Positions 10,554 to 21,710 of a stretch of 64,000 nucleotides of DNA are shown here, one piece after another. Under the pieces are notes generated by a model, which did no database searches, was not told where the DNA came from, and saw only the letters and a list, made by a program, of their open reading frames with translations. The DNA is from Chaetoceros tenuissimus. Its lineage: Eukaryota; Bacillariophyta; Thalassiosirophyceae; Chaetocerotales; Chaetocerotaceae. Position 1 is the first letter of the stretch. Every line of letters starts with the position of its first letter. Both the position numbers and the translations under genes were made by a program. Location: contig BLLK01000020.1 of NCBI GenBank assembly GCA_021927905.1, positions 806,001-870,000 on the forward strand. The letters run 5' to 3'.

Positions 10554-10767
10554 GGTTCATTCTGATCCAAACAACAGATTATGAGTAGTACCCCTGCATT
10601 AGTAGTGTTCTGCATCCATCACGTCCTTCACGTTTCACGTCTCCTTTCATTCTTCTAAATTCTCAACGGAGTTTCCTACCGTTTTTAGCGGTTATAGAGA
10701 TGGGACTAAAACAATTCTGTGATAAGCGTTCATTGCTGATGATTCTTCTTTATTTTATGGTAAATAT

Positions 10768-12001
10768 TCATACTTTATACGTCTTCTTACACTGCTGCAC
10801 ATCACCGTAAGATTCTAATTCTCGTATATCATTTCTGCTCCCGATGAAGACGCTTGTGCGGTCATGCAAAGCTTTTGGTGTAATATCTAGTAAATTTCGT
10901 ACGCCGTCTGATCCTCTTCCTCCACATGCTTCTGCAATGTGAGCCAATGGGGCTGCCTCATACAAAAGGCGTAAATGAGGTCGCGGGTTTCCAGCCCATC
11001 CACCCTTGATAAAAGTTCGATGAACATCCGCACATAATGAACATACATACCGTGAGGAATACACCGTTGTAGATGGTGTTTGGCCTCTTTTTGCATCATG
11101 GATCCATTTTTGCAAACCAAGAGGCCAATCAGGTTCTCTTCCATCATTGAGTGAATAATAACTACCACTCTCTGGACATTTCATATTTGGTCTTGACAAG
11201 ATAAACTTATTTGCATCGATTCCAGAATTCTCTTCCCATTCACTATGTCTTTGTAAAAATTGATCATCAGCAAGTGTAAACCCTGATGCAATCAACTCCC
11301 CATCTTCTTTTGTTACACTAATCACTAACTCCAATGAAGATGAGTAAACAGTATAGCCAGCAGCCAATAGATTTCTTCCAGATTTGGAAAATGCATGTTC
11401 TTTTTCATAGTCTCCGATACCAGATCGAACCGGTAGGAATGGAAACATCTAAATTAGAAGATCCATCTAGTGGATCAAACGCAATTTCATATTTTGATCC
11501 TTTGCCATAAACTATATCCTCTTCTTCCTCGGAGGCAAGAGCAGCTACATGATTTTCCAATGTATTTACAAATATCTCATTTGCTACGACATCCATTGGC
11601 TTTTGTATTTCTCCTTGAACATTTGTGTCCCCTTCTCGAACGTCATCTTCTAAATACGATGTTATGGGTAGTGTTTTCAGTTTGGCAGAGATTTCTATGC
11701 AAGCCGAAGCAGCTTGGCATAGAGTAGAAGCTAGATCCTTTTCAACATTGAGTTCTTCAAGGTATTGAGGCAATGTGACTATATTCTTTTCTGCAAATCC
11801 ATGATCATCAGCGGACATTGTATTCGTATTTGCTAGCGTAGTGCTCTTTTGTATTTTATTCTTCAATTTGTTTCCACTGTAACAGCAATTTCCAGTATAA
11901 AGTCTAGATATGGTGAAAGCTTGCGAATATTGAACAAGTTCATCAACGGAGAGAATGACAGCAAAGATGAAAGAAAAATGAGACCAGCTAGACCAACGCA
12001 T
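10768..12001 (-). CDS. Fructose-1,6-bisphosphatase class I, plastid-type, with an apparent frameshift
   Basis: The N-terminal part (12001 to about 11423) carries a signal-like segment ending S-Q-A-F-T (plastid A-F motif) and the FBPase hallmark DPLDGSSNLDVSIPTGSI. The rest (about 11421 to 10768) is in another frame and continues as GIGDYEKEHAFSKSG, then GGWAGNPRPHLRLLYEAAP and a typical FBPase C-terminus. The two parts abut with no room for an intron. Relative to the family the break looks like loss of two bases at about 11422 (one codon, usually Phe, is damaged). The enzyme dephosphorylates fructose-1,6-bisphosphate in the Calvin cycle or gluconeogenesis. All other core motifs are intact, so a recent lesion or an assembly indel is more likely than an old pseudogene. 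Confidence 0.88.
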
Positions 12002-12443
12002 GGTATCAACTACTCTCCTACAACCTATGAAGAATGATTAAAATGGTTGCGAGTTATATAAGGCAACCATGTATCACTGAAATAAAATACAAGTACTGTT
12101 TGACTTGTCAGCATCTCAGAAGCAGACTTGTGGGGCAATTATATTACGTGTTTTTTTGGCACAAAGATCCTGAAAAATCTTGACATTTGTTTATCCCTCT
12201 AAATTAGCACCAGCGAGTGCTTTGGCATCCGACAGTCATTGGACATCTGACATATTAAAGGACCAATACGCAATATCGGTATTTCTTCTGTAGTCGCAAG
12301 GAGGATACACAAGACAGACGTGGTACACTTTTGTGTGTATTTTATTTTAAGTTACGGTTAGGGACAGCTTTACTTTGGAGCTTTTACGTCAATCTGGTCT
12401 CCATTAACCCTAGACTCGACTCTTCAACCTTTACCTCAGTGTT
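12002..12443. other. Intergenic spacer
   Basis: This lies upstream of the FBPase gene and downstream of the Wee1-like gene, both on the minus strand. A plus-strand open frame here is only the reverse of the kinase end. Nothing else is recognised. Confidence 0.5.
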
Positions 12444-14881
12444 TTACCTAGGACAGGTATTGGATCTTTTCAACATTCCTTTTGGAGGTGACATCCTTTT
12501 GAAGTTTGCCCACGCAGCATTTGCAATTTGCGCACGATTCTTTTCTTCAATAAGTCTCTTTTCGTCTTCACTTAGCAGTTGTCTACGTTTCAATAACTCT
12601 GCACAGGTTGGTCTTTCATCTGCATTTGGATTCATCATATCAGTAATTATTTCAACAAGTGGTAGTGGAACTCCAATCATTGTTCCAATTTTACCCGCCC
12701 TTAAATCTTGCCATTGCTGCCCATCCATTGGCAGAGGTGCATTTCGGACAATTTCATAGAGTGTTATTCCCAATGAGAAGATGTCACACTATACATGATG
12801 TGTTAGTTACTGACTATTTGGAAAAAGACATAGATAATCAACAATTGGAAACGTACCTTGCTCAAGTCCTTTGTATTACCAGAAAGTAAATCTAGGCACA
12901 TGTAACGACAATCACCCTCTTCAATCTCCCATGTTTTGGCTGTTCTCTCTTCAATGACTAGTCCAAAGTCTCCAAGCTTGAACTTATCATCCTTTATGAA
13001 AATATTGTCAGGTTTGATATCTAAATGTACTTTTCCCTTGGTATGAACAAGGTTCAAAGCAAGAAGCATTTCTCTCAAAAGCTTGTATAATCTTGGAAAG
13101 TCTGTCCATAACTTTGCATTCTCGTCTCGCATTTCATCCAACAAAGTTCTCTCACACAAATCAGTCACAATGTAAAGTCGAGAGAATCCTAAATTATCTT
13201 CTTCCATCCAAGCTTGATGATATCGAACAATGTGAAAAGCTGCAACATCACTAATATCACTGAGTTCTGCCAAAGCTTTGACTTCTTGTAGCATCCGTTT
13301 CTTATCAGATGAACCCTTTGCCTTCCCTTTACTAGCTTTCACTGCGTACATTTGTCCGTCAATTTCAGACAAACAAGAGTAAACATTCCCAAATGATCCA
13401 GAACCGAGTGTGTCCACGATTTTAAAGTCTTGTGCAAATCTAGACAATTGTGGTGGTTGCGGTGAACAGGTATTTGGTGAGAATCTACTTCTTGGTCCCT
13501 TTCGCTTCACAATTGGAGTCTCTGGAGGATGATTGTTCCCGGTTGCTTTTCTAGTGGATGGGTAAAAATTGTTGTAAAAGGGAGTTGAGTCTGAAACGTT
13601 TGTTTGCTTCACAATAGGCGTAGTGACATTTGTAGCAGCAAAATTATTTCCCATACGCAATGAAACATCATCAGGAGTGGAGGAGTCTGTAAATAAAATA
13701 TTGGACTGTCTTGCATTAGCGGTCCCTTTTTGAAATGGAGTGTTGGCTGTGATATCAGTCGGGCTAATGAAATCTGGCATGCCCCGGTTTCTCCCTTTGA
13801 AAATGGTTTTTGGAGCTTCAAACAGATTGGTGGAGATATTCATTTCTCCAGTATTCGTCAAACGATCAGCATTAGACGTATCGATTGTTTCAAATTTCTG
13901 TTGAGAAAATAGACTTTGCTTGACATTCTTGTTCTTGAATGAATCCTTGGTACTGTGAAAAACAGGCTTTCTCTGTTGAAAATTAGAGCTAAAGTCATCA
14001 TTCAAATTCAATTTACGAAACTTGGAACATGCATGCATCTCATCATCATCATCCTCTACACCTCCAAAGTCCATGGACGCTTTGTGATCATTTGCCATGT
14101 GAGAAAAGGAACGACGTTGACTAGTCTTGTAAGGACCTTCCACTCGACTACTTGCTTCTGTATCTCTCGACACAGATTCTAAATTGAATGCCTTGATGGG
14201 AGAAGAATACCGACCAGATGTCGAGGCAAAGACATCATCATTGGCGGCTAGATCCATTGACTCATCGTTGTCAAAGGAAGGAATGGTGGAAAGTGAAGGA
14301 CGAAAAGGAGAATTATGCACATGCACCTTGGTGTCGCTACTTGTTGCCTTTTCCTTTGCTGGAGGTTCCATGATATCACAGTCCAGTAAGGCTTGATCAA
14401 TGCTTGCTCTTTTCCGAGTAGTACCATTGTAATAGGAAAGAGATTTGTAAATGTATTCATCTTGGTCGTGAACAGGTTGAGCCTCCAAAGGTCTCAGTTT
14501 CATGGGCGTCTCCGATGCAAAGGAAGATGAAGAAGCTGATCCCTTTGTACGAGTAGACGGTGGCGTCGACATGGTTGACGTTGACGGTGTTTTGGTGCAT
14601 GAATTGGACATGATGTTGGTTCCTGCCGAATTCATGCTATCAAAGGAATCATCGAAATTATTCTCTTCGATATTTGTCAAAAAGCTTGAATTCATGTCTT
14701 CTTCCATGTTATCACCATGACAGGGAGTACGTTCTTCTCTTCCCGTTGAGTCTATCTTTGAATCATTGCTTTGAGTTTCCGAAGAAGTTCCTCTTGTTCT
14801 GGCTTGGCATGAAGTTTCGTCGATTGAAGTCGAACTGTCTCTTGTGTTGCTGAAAGGATGCAATGTACTCTTGTCTGACAT
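12444..14881 (-). CDS. Wee1-like cell-cycle protein kinase
   Basis: Exons 14881-12857 and 12788-12444 join across a 68-base intron to give 789 residues. The first 480 or so residues are Ser/Thr-rich and disordered with several S/T-P sites, as in Wee1 N-termini. The kinase domain starts near residue 483: GSGSFGNVY glycine loop, VK in YAVKAS, the catalytic loop HLDIKPDN, the DFG motif in KLGDFGLV, then EIEEGDCRYM, where the E-E-G-D-x-R segment is a Wee1/Myt1 hallmark. Sub-domain IX (CDIFSLGITLYE) is in exon 2. Wee1 phosphorylates Cdk1 on the Tyr of the glycine loop and delays mitosis. Myt1 is less likely because no membrane segment is seen. Confidence 0.9.
12789..12856 (-). other. Intron of the Wee1-like gene
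   Basis: The donor is AAG|GTACGT and the acceptor is TATAG|TG. The join gives D-L-S-K-C-D-I-F-S in frame inside kinase subdomain IX. Confidence 0.88.
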
Positions 14882-15828
14882 GATTCAATTTTTTAGGAGA
14901 GGTTCAAGGCACCAAATTGAAACGAAAATGTCTGACCGAAGCAATAAGATTGTTTATTACTTTGCTTATGGCTTGCTGCTTGCTGCTTGGTTTGTGTATA
15001 TCTTGTGGAAATGTATCTTCTCTTATGTTGTTGTACTGCTCTTCTCTAAAATGTTCATGTGTTGTTCCTCACGATCGATTTGAATTTCCAATTTCGACAG
15101 GAGAAATAGAGCCTCTTTAGCTTCACTCGTGTTTGATTTGCCTAGCTACCTAGGAAAGACACCTTCATCATAGCTAAATACAAGTTGAAGGTTAAAAAAT
15201 TGCCCTTTGGTATCCCATCGGCCCATCTGGAGTACTTCCCGCTTCTGCTAGAGCGGGAAATCGCCAAAATGTGGCTCAAAACCTCCGGTGGGATATTCGA
15301 AGCCGCAAGCCTTGGATTTGGATGCACATGAAATCTTCATCACCCTTCTCATGATGATCTAATGAAGAGTCCGAGGTAGATTCGTCGGTCGACTCTTTTC
15401 TCAGTCTAGATTTATCTCCTTCTTCCTCGCTTGCTTCCTGGATTAGCAAAACCATGCTTGCATTTTCATCAAATTGAGTACCACATTGAATACTTCACCA
15501 CTTCACCAGTCTTCTTGTCTTTTTTTTGAGAAGCGAACTAACTGTTTTTCCGTCTCTCGACGTCGACGTTTTTCCGTCTGAATGTCGAGACTTCTTCAAC
15601 ATAGGATTGCTCTGACTGGTGCAAACAGGGCATCGATCGCACAAAAAGCAGATGTACCCAGTGACTCGTCTTCTTCATGAGACATTTCTTTGCAACTCTT
15701 GAGAAGGCAAGGGAAGAACTCAATCGGTTAAACAGGTCTACTCCTGACGCTGAGAAGCACATACTCGGAGAATACGACTCCCTTTCTCATTATTCTTCAA
15801 AACAAGTTTTTACAAAGCTCATCTCAAG
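14882..15828. other. Long divergent intergenic region
   Basis: This separates the Wee1-like kinase and heat shock factor genes. Apart from a short coding-like fragment at 15146-15331 (listed separately) I see only T-rich and AT-rich sequence and short frames with poor protein character. Confidence 0.5.
15146..15331 (+). pseudogene. Coding-like fragment without a start codon
   Basis: From 15146 to a TGA at 15329-15331 a 61-codon frame reads like real protein (it contains KKLPFGIPSAHLEYF and a Leu/Glu-rich helix) and is richer in G+C than its surroundings. It has an in-frame TAG just upstream and no ATG at its head. It may be a lone exon, a gene relic or chance. I cannot assign a family. Confidence 0.3.
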
Positions 15829-16821
15829 ATGCCAGCATATGATTATCACGACTATGCACTTGCAGATCTCAAAGATCTTCCAGTTCCACCAGAACTTGAA
15901 TCGCCTAAGCGTAAGGGACCAAGAGGAGGTGTAAACTTTAACTTTCCAAGAAAGTTGCACAATCTACTCGAAGAACACCTTCACAATGAGATTATTTCAT
16001 GGGCCCCTCATGGAAGATGTTTCACTGTTCATAGACCTACTGAGTTTGTCAAGAGCATTGCGCCAAAGTACTTTCAACAATCTAAATTGAATTCTTTTCA
16101 GCGTCAATTGAACCTTTATGGATTTACGAGAATCCTTTCCTCCGGTCCTGACAAGGGGGGTTGGTATCATGAATGCTTTCTCCGAGGCAAACCAGAGCTT
16201 TGCGTTCGTATTGTCAGGAAGAGAGTGAAAGGCCCATGTACTAATATTAACCCCGATCTCGAGCCAAGGTTCTATACAATGCCCCCATTACCTCAAAGTC
16301 CGAACCATAAAGACGAAGGCAATTCTGTTCTCAACTTTGCGATGTATGAGATGCTCAACAAAAGCACGACATCACCATTTCATCCTGCATCGATCATGAG
16401 TTCTGCATCAAAACAGTCTAGATCAAGTGTTTTGATTAGACCAGTATCAAGAAGTGCCCAAAGTCCTATAATCGAGAATGATCTTCCATTGGATACTTCC
16501 AGTTCCTACATTTCATCTCCGGCGTTCTATTCGCCATTTGCGAGTGGTCAGTCTTTCCAAGGAAGCAAAACACCTCGTAGGGGAATCCAAGAAACTCGTA
16601 GCCATATATCTCAATCTACGATTTGTACTACTCCTAGCATGGAAATATCTATTCAGGATAATGGCGATTATCATAGTTCTTGGGATGATGATGATGAATT
16701 CAAATTAGGACTAGAAGATGATCTATTGGACGAAGCAATGCAAAAATTGGACGAAACGATTTCTCCTCTGGAATTGGGTCTAGATCTTAGAAACGTATTC
16801 GACACGGAGAAAAGTGCATAA
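15829..16821 (+). CDS. Heat shock transcription factor (HSF)
   Basis: This is a single exon of 330 residues starting at ATG 15829 and ending in TAA. Residues about 33-125 form the HSF winged-helix DNA-binding domain: NFPRKLHNLLEE, then ISWAPHGRCFTVH, the recognition helix region KLNSFQRQLNLYGF and a WYHECFLRGKPELC wing. HSF proteins bind nGAAn repeats; diatoms have a large expanded HSF family, so a stress role is only one option. No obvious HR-A/B coiled coil follows the domain; the C-terminal 200 residues are Ser/Pro-rich and end in an acidic stretch (WDDDDEFKLGLEDDLLDE) that could activate transcription. The lack of the oligomerisation coiled coil agrees with a short diatom-type HSF. Confidence 0.93.
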   Translation: MPAYDYHDYALADLKDLPVPPELESPKRKGPRGGVNFNFPRKLHNLLEEHLHNEIISWAPHGRCFTVHRPTEFVKSIAPKYFQQSKLNSFQRQLNLYGFTRILSSGPDKGGWYHECFLRGKPELCVRIVRKRVKGPCTNINPDLEPRFYTMPPLPQSPNHKDEGNSVLNFAMYEMLNKSTTSPFHPASIMSSASKQSRSSVLIRPVSRSAQSPIIENDLPLDTSSSYISSPAFYSPFASGQSFQGSKTPRRGIQETRSHISQSTICTTPSMEISIQDNGDYHSSWDDDDEFKLGLEDDLLDEAMQKLDETISPLELGLDLRNVFDTEKSA

Positions 16822-17548
16822 AATGTATACATAGATATCCAAGAAAATATTTTAAAATAAAAATAAGGATACACGTTTCAACAAAAGATAATTTACTTTA
16901 TTTCATTCAGATCACTTGATTCTTTGTTTCAAGGAATCTCGGTAGTATTATATCTTTCTCTCGGCAGTATTATATCTTGCTTTTATGATGCTTGGTTGTT
17001 CTCGCTGAGAAGATCTGCTGCAAACTTACAGAATTATCATTGATGTGCACTCAAAAATCGCGAACCGTAATTGTATTCTTCATATTTTCATAAGTACAAT
17101 ATAGCACGAGGAAGTGTATTATTGCATGCAAGATAGTACGAAATATTAGGCTTCTGGCCTTCTCAACGACAGAACAATGACTCGTTCTGAAAGGGTCATT
17201 TACGAGTGGTCGTACTTACAAAGTTGAAAAGGACTTCCAAAGTGCAGAAAAACTATGAAGTGGAGAAGTACGAGTAAAATGAAGAGAAGCAATGAGATGA
17301 GTTGCAAATATAGCGATGGACTATGGGAAGGGACGAACTTTTTGGTAGGAAGCCATGGTGAACATAATGTAATTTATAGTTGTAGTTATTTTGTAGTGGG
17401 ATGTAGCAATTCTGTATGTCCCATTCGAAGAAATGAACAGAAGAAAAATATTATCCATATGGCAAGAACTGTAATAGCGCTGAACATATAACATACACGA
17501 CTTGGAGGGCCCGTGTGTTCAAGGGGGCCTGTGTTTTCTTTAGCCTTC
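16822..17548. other. Convergent intergenic region
   Basis: This lies between the 3' ends of the HSF and dehydrogenase genes. It holds the short tandem repeat at 16939-16980 and otherwise low-information sequence; a 78-codon frame at 17255-17491 is rich in Ser/Lys/Asn and has no support as a gene. Confidence 0.5.
16939..16980. repeat. Two tandem copies of a 20-22 base unit
   Basis: The unit tcgg[tc]agtattatatctt occurs at 16939 and again at 16961 with one or two differences. It lies in a 3' intergenic region and has no known role. Confidence 0.7.
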
Positions 17549-18345
17549 TTAAACTGAGAATGGAGTTTCATCTATAGGTTTCAATGCACTTTCGGGATTC
17601 AACCCTTTCTCTACAGCATGATCCAATTCATCCACATGTACGTAGTATCCAGTCTTTGCTGTATTCAATAAAAGCATCAGACCATCTTTGACTGATTCTG
17701 CGCTTCTCACACCTTTCCTACCAGGTGCTTTCGGGAAAGAGACTGTGTCGATCATACCAGGACTTATGGTATTTACTTTCACATTGCAATCTTTCAACTC
17801 TTGTGCTAAGGAGGCTGAATAACCTTCCAATCCGAATTTACTTGCACAGTAAAACGCCATGTTTGGAATTCCAATCTTGCCAGCTTTACTCGAGATATTA
17901 ATAATTGTACCACCTCTACAAGTAGAATCTTCATCGTTCAACAACATACTTTGATTCAATACTTGAGATGTGACACTGTGAACCGATACCAAGTTCAAGT
18001 CGAGCAAATCTCTCAAATCACTTGTGGTAAGCTCGTATCCCTTTTTCTTCTCTGATTGATTTCTTCCAGCATTATTTATCAGGACGTCAATAGATCCTAA
18101 ATCTTTGACTACATCAGATACCATCTGTTGAACTTGTTCATCTTTACGCATATCAATAGTATACATTTTAAATTGTCTCTCCTTGTTGATTTTTTTCATT
18201 TGGTTTAAAGTTTCTTGGAGTTCATCAGAGGTACGTGAACAAATGGCTACATTTGCATCTTCTTGAGCGCAGATGACGGCAATTGCTCGACAATGCCTCT
18301 TCCACCACCCGACACAAGAACGTTCTTCTTGGAAAGAATTGACAT
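17549..18345 (-). CDS. Short-chain dehydrogenase/reductase (SDR), with an apparent one-base deletion
   Basis: The N-terminus from ATG 18345 reads M-S-I-L-S-K-K-N-V then LVSGGGRGI, the Rossmann T/S-G-x-x-x-G-I-G cofactor loop. After codon 18 the frame changes at 18291/18290: one G appears to be missing from the codon for the last glycine of G-I-G, and the protein continues in the next frame as RAIAVICAQEDANVAICSRT. Downstream motifs are all intact: the NNAG motif, Ser in NISSKAG, and the catalytic Y-x-x-x-K in YCASKFG, then the S-P-G-M motif. Classical SDRs of this size (about 265 residues) reduce 3-ketoacyl or sugar substrates with NAD(P)H; the substrate is unknown here. Confidence 0.85.
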
Positions 18346-18764
18346 TGCTAAAGATGAGGATAAAAGTATTAGCTGTATAGATATGTATAGAATGAGAGTT
18401 CTCTTCGTCAGTAGCATGATGAATGCAAATTGTGAAGAGTATTGAGTGCACAGAATTCATAGTTCATCATAGTCACACTTCATTCAATACTCGGGTGGAT
18501 GATGGTGGATGGATAGAGGGGGGTGGAAAATCCAATGTGTTCAATTTACTGGTAAATTTAACGTCATTAGATTTCATCACCTTTCTAAATTGATCCAACG
18601 GACATATTCATGTCAACACATCTATTGACATCCCATCTTTATCTTCACCTATCTGTTCTTCTAAACTTGAGTATGCTATGTTACTTCAATAAACAAAGAA
18701 TTCAATGTGCAAACACTAGCACCACCTATCTATTTCTACAGTTACTTCTTCATTCTTGTTTCAA
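18346..18764. other. Divergent intergenic region
   Basis: This lies between the SDR and membrane-protein genes. A G-rich patch (gggggg-type run near 18518-18530) and T-rich sequence are visible; no gene. Confidence 0.45.
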
Positions 18765-20267
18765 ATGGCCTCTATGCCACTTACAAATAGAAAGAAACCG
18801 ACCTCTTTGTCTCTAAACGAGAATGCTAAAGATATAGAATCCAATTCGTCCAACTCAAATGATTCTCAAGGAAAGGGAAAGAAATCCTATGCTGGAATAC
18901 TCCTGTATTATTCCTTCCTAGTATCACTCATTTTATCAGCAATTGCATATTATGTATCATCTATTGAGGAGGGAGGCAAACACAAGATGACCAAAGCAAG
19001 TCAAAATAATTATCAAATCAAAACTCAAAAGTACAACATTCACATTGATTTCCAACATGATGATGAAGCAAAACAAAATATTGGACTTGGACCACATAGT
19101 ATACATGTAATGACGGAAGAATCTTGTCCAGATCCTCAGGTATATGTCACAGTGGAAGGAGATGCTATGGTGAATGTTGAGCTACAGAAAGAGGAAAACA
19201 AGGACAATCTATGGACAGGCAAGTTTCATGTACCAATGGGTGGAAGCTATTATGTGCAAACTAGATATGTCGATTGTAAGGGTACAGCTGTCAATGATGC
19301 ATATGGGTCAAAGTATGAATTTCAAGTGATATCTGATGCGACTGGTCCGATCGAAAAAGAAGTTGGCGGTGTTGCGTTTGTAAATGGAGCTTGGATAGCG
19401 AAGGAAAAAGTATTGAAGAATACATCATACTTCGATACAGGATATCCGTATATATTTGCAAATCCAGAGATGGTAAATAAGAAAGAAGAAATGACTGCAT
19501 TAGCAGGGAATGGCGAAGTTATGAAGGAATCAGTGGTGACGAAAAGTCATGGTTATTACAGGTTTGGAGAGTTGAGTAACTATGAATTAGTATGTTGGAT
19601 TGGAAGCGATTCTGCCAATGCATTACGGGATGCATTTAAATCAATACGCGGAGGTATCTTCGCCGGTCAACGACCATTCAAGTTTCATCTGTATCCTATG
19701 AAAGATCTGGTAAAGCCCGACAAAGAATGGACAGAAGCTACGTCGGGTGCTTTCAGAAAATGTAAGCATATCTTGATTAGTTTTGACGAACCTGAGACAC
19801 CACTATCACAGTCATTATATAAGGAACAGATTACAACCTTTATCAAGCATTTGGTAAATGCACAAAATGCAGAAACTACTTTCCCAGCATTGATCTGGAT
19901 GTTTACAGTCATGGAATCACCACTGAATACAAAGAACTGTTATGATCCTGTTCTACCAAGAACTACCAATCATCCATGTAATGATGTTCTTCGAGACTTG
20001 TTTCAAGATTCGCCATTTCCTTCTCGGGTTAGATTACTTGACAATACAGACGTCTCAGCTTCGATCGTGGATGAGAATAGAGCTTCTATGTTGGCGATAG
20101 TAGCATTGAGAATATTTGTCATGGTTGGCCACCAAGTTCAGCTGTGGAGAGAAGATGGTGGTCAAATTGGTGGCATCAATGGATTAACAAAGAATGGTGT
20201 GACTACTCCCAACTATAACCTGGAACCATATGATTGGAGTCAGTCAGTAGAAAGATCAATATTTTAA
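18765..20267 (+). CDS. Type II membrane protein, plus-strand copy of an inverted paralog pair
   Basis: The ATG at 18765 gives 500 residues without introns; the longer frame starts at TTG. A Ser/Asn/Lys-rich cytosolic head (1-45) precedes one membrane segment (about 46-66, LLYYSFLVSLILSAIAYY); the remainder should face the ER/Golgi lumen. Luminal features are a beta-sandwich-like region with paired cysteines, a CWIGSDSANAL motif faintly like the G-D-S block of SGNH/PC-esterase folds, and a conserved C-terminal region with WREDGGQIGGINGLTKNG. Family and function are unknown to me. The minus-strand copy at 27821-29323 is nearly the same protein, with similarity starting at SMPLTNRKKP. Both copies end in Y-D-W-S-Q but then differ. 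Confidence 0.8.
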   Translation: MASMPLTNRKKPTSLSLNENAKDIESNSSNSNDSQGKGKKSYAGILLYYSFLVSLILSAIAYYVSSIEEGGKHKMTKASQNNYQIKTQKYNIHIDFQHDDEAKQNIGLGPHSIHVMTEESCPDPQVYVTVEGDAMVNVELQKEENKDNLWTGKFHVPMGGSYYVQTRYVDCKGTAVNDAYGSKYEFQVISDATGPIEKEVGGVAFVNGAWIAKEKVLKNTSYFDTGYPYIFANPEMVNKKEEMTALAGNGEVMKESVVTKSHGYYRFGELSNYELVCWIGSDSANALRDAFKSIRGGIFAGQRPFKFHLYPMKDLVKPDKEWTEATSGAFRKCKHILISFDEPETPLSQSLYKEQITTFIKHLVNAQNAETTFPALIWMFTVMESPLNTKNCYDPVLPRTTNHPCNDVLRDLFQDSPFPSRVRLLDNTDVSASIVDENRASMLAIVALRIFVMVGHQVQLWREDGGQIGGINGLTKNGVTTPNYNLEPYDWSQSVERSIF

Positions 20268-20330
20268 ACAGTATGTATATATTAGAAATAGATAGCTTAA
20301 ATTAAAAATAAGGAGGTTGTTTCAATCTAC

Positions 20331-21383
20331 CTAAACCACAACTTGCGTAGCACCAAGGATAGCATTCAGCATTTGTGTCACTCTTGAATTGATATAATCA
20401 TATAATTCTTCCTTCTTTCTTTCAATAGCATTTGCATGATCTGGGCGTTTTCCATCGTTGACATCCTGCGCAATTTGTAGTAGGATCTTCCAACATTGCC
20501 CGAGCGCAACCTTGACCATAAAATTTAGAAATGACTGTGGAATCATTTTCATTTTCGGATCTAAACATGCAGAAAAGGTTACCAAAACCATTTCGTCATC
20601 TTCGTCACCATTTTTATCCAAGAATGGTAAAGTAGGATGATCCTTTGGACATGTAGTGAACAGAAAACCACCATCTATATCAACTCTAGTAGCATCTGGT
20701 GTGACTTCAGGAACACATTCATCGTCTCCAGTATCAATAGTTTTCAATTTAATACCAATATGTCCCTCCGTATCTATTTCATCAAATGCAGCAGCAGATA
20801 GCACCAACTCTCTTGAACTCATTGGCCAAGGCAAATCAAGTCGCACCAGCAAAATTTGTGAGACACGTGAAACTTGTTTCAGCTTCCTACATTCCGCTAC
20901 TTGAAACCTAGGCACACGAAACGAAGGCAACCAAGTTTCATACAACTCTGTCTCGTTCAACACTGACAAAAACGATTCCAGCAATTCTTTCTTGATTGGA
21001 GTTTCACATCTTGCCCTCAATTCTGTCTTTGTTTCACCCTCTTCCAATCTGTATAAAATACGAGTTGGGAATTTCCCCTTGGAAATACCATTGTCAATCC
21101 AATTTCCTCTATCTTCAGCTTGAGAAAGCAAATCTTTCGAGAGTGTATCTGCTTCATTTGCTCGATCGATCCATTGTTGATGTTTTGATTCAAGTAGATC
21201 TGGTTCGATAGAGTTTAGAACTTGCTTCATTTCACTGAGTTTGTCTTGTGAATAAAGCATTTCTGCTTTGGTGAAGAGACATTCTTCTTCTTCTTCTGGT
21301 GCAGCTGGTTCAAGAGTTGTAGGATTTACATCTACTGGCTCCTCGACAGATTCTTTATCTTCGTCTTTTGGATTAGGTGACAT
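20331..21383 (-). CDS. START-domain (lipid-binding) protein
   Basis: Start is taken at ATG 21383 (350 residues); a longer frame to 21443 begins with TTG. The head is Pro/Glu-rich (1-45). From about residue 110 the protein matches the START/Bet v1-like helix-grip pattern: LYRLEEGE, ARCETPIKKELLESFLSVLNE, then YETWLPSF, the PWPMSSRELVL segment that is characteristic of START domains, a long beta region and a C-terminal amphipathic helix that would cap the pocket. START proteins carry sterols, phospholipids or ceramide between membranes. No signal peptide or membrane segment is seen, so it is probably cytosolic. The ligand cannot be told. Its 3' end is only 64 bases from the end of the plus-strand membrane protein gene. 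Confidence 0.8.
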   Translation of the reverse strand: MSPNPKDEDKESVEEPVDVNPTTLEPAAPEEEEECLFTKAEMLYSQDKLSEMKQVLNSIEPDLLESKHQQWIDRANEADTLSKDLLSQAEDRGNWIDNGISKGKFPTRILYRLEEGETKTELRARCETPIKKELLESFLSVLNETELYETWLPSFRVPRFQVAECRKLKQVSRVSQILLVRLDLPWPMSSRELVLSAAAFDEIDTEGHIGIKLKTIDTGDDECVPEVTPDATRVDIDGGFLFTTCPKDHPTLPFLDKNGDEDDEMVLVTFSACLDPKMKMIPQSFLNFMVKVALGQCWKILLQIAQDVNDGKRPDHANAIERKKEELYDYINSRVTQMLNAILGATQVVV

Positions 21384-21710
21384 TGTAGATTTGGCGTTGC
21401 TTCTTTGGAAATGACTGGGAAAGAGAGAAGTTGTATCACACAATTAGTTTTATTGTGATGATCAAAAATTTGGTGAGCATTTCATGTTCAACGTATGAAA
21501 TCTGTTGCTCGTGTTGACGTCATGCGTCAAAATTTAAAATGTCATAGTAAGATGCATATAAACATGCATGAAGCTAAAACGTTTCCGTTGAATGAGAATT
21601 TCCGCTCAAATCTTTGTTTCAATTTGGTCTCCTAAAATTGAATAAAAGATACACAGATACATATACATAATTACGACTACAATAAACATACGTATATACT
21701 AACTTCTAAA

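Noticed and set aside
11405-11448. An intron between the two FBPase parts
   Set aside because: The two frames overlap and conserved residues abut, leaving no room for an intron.
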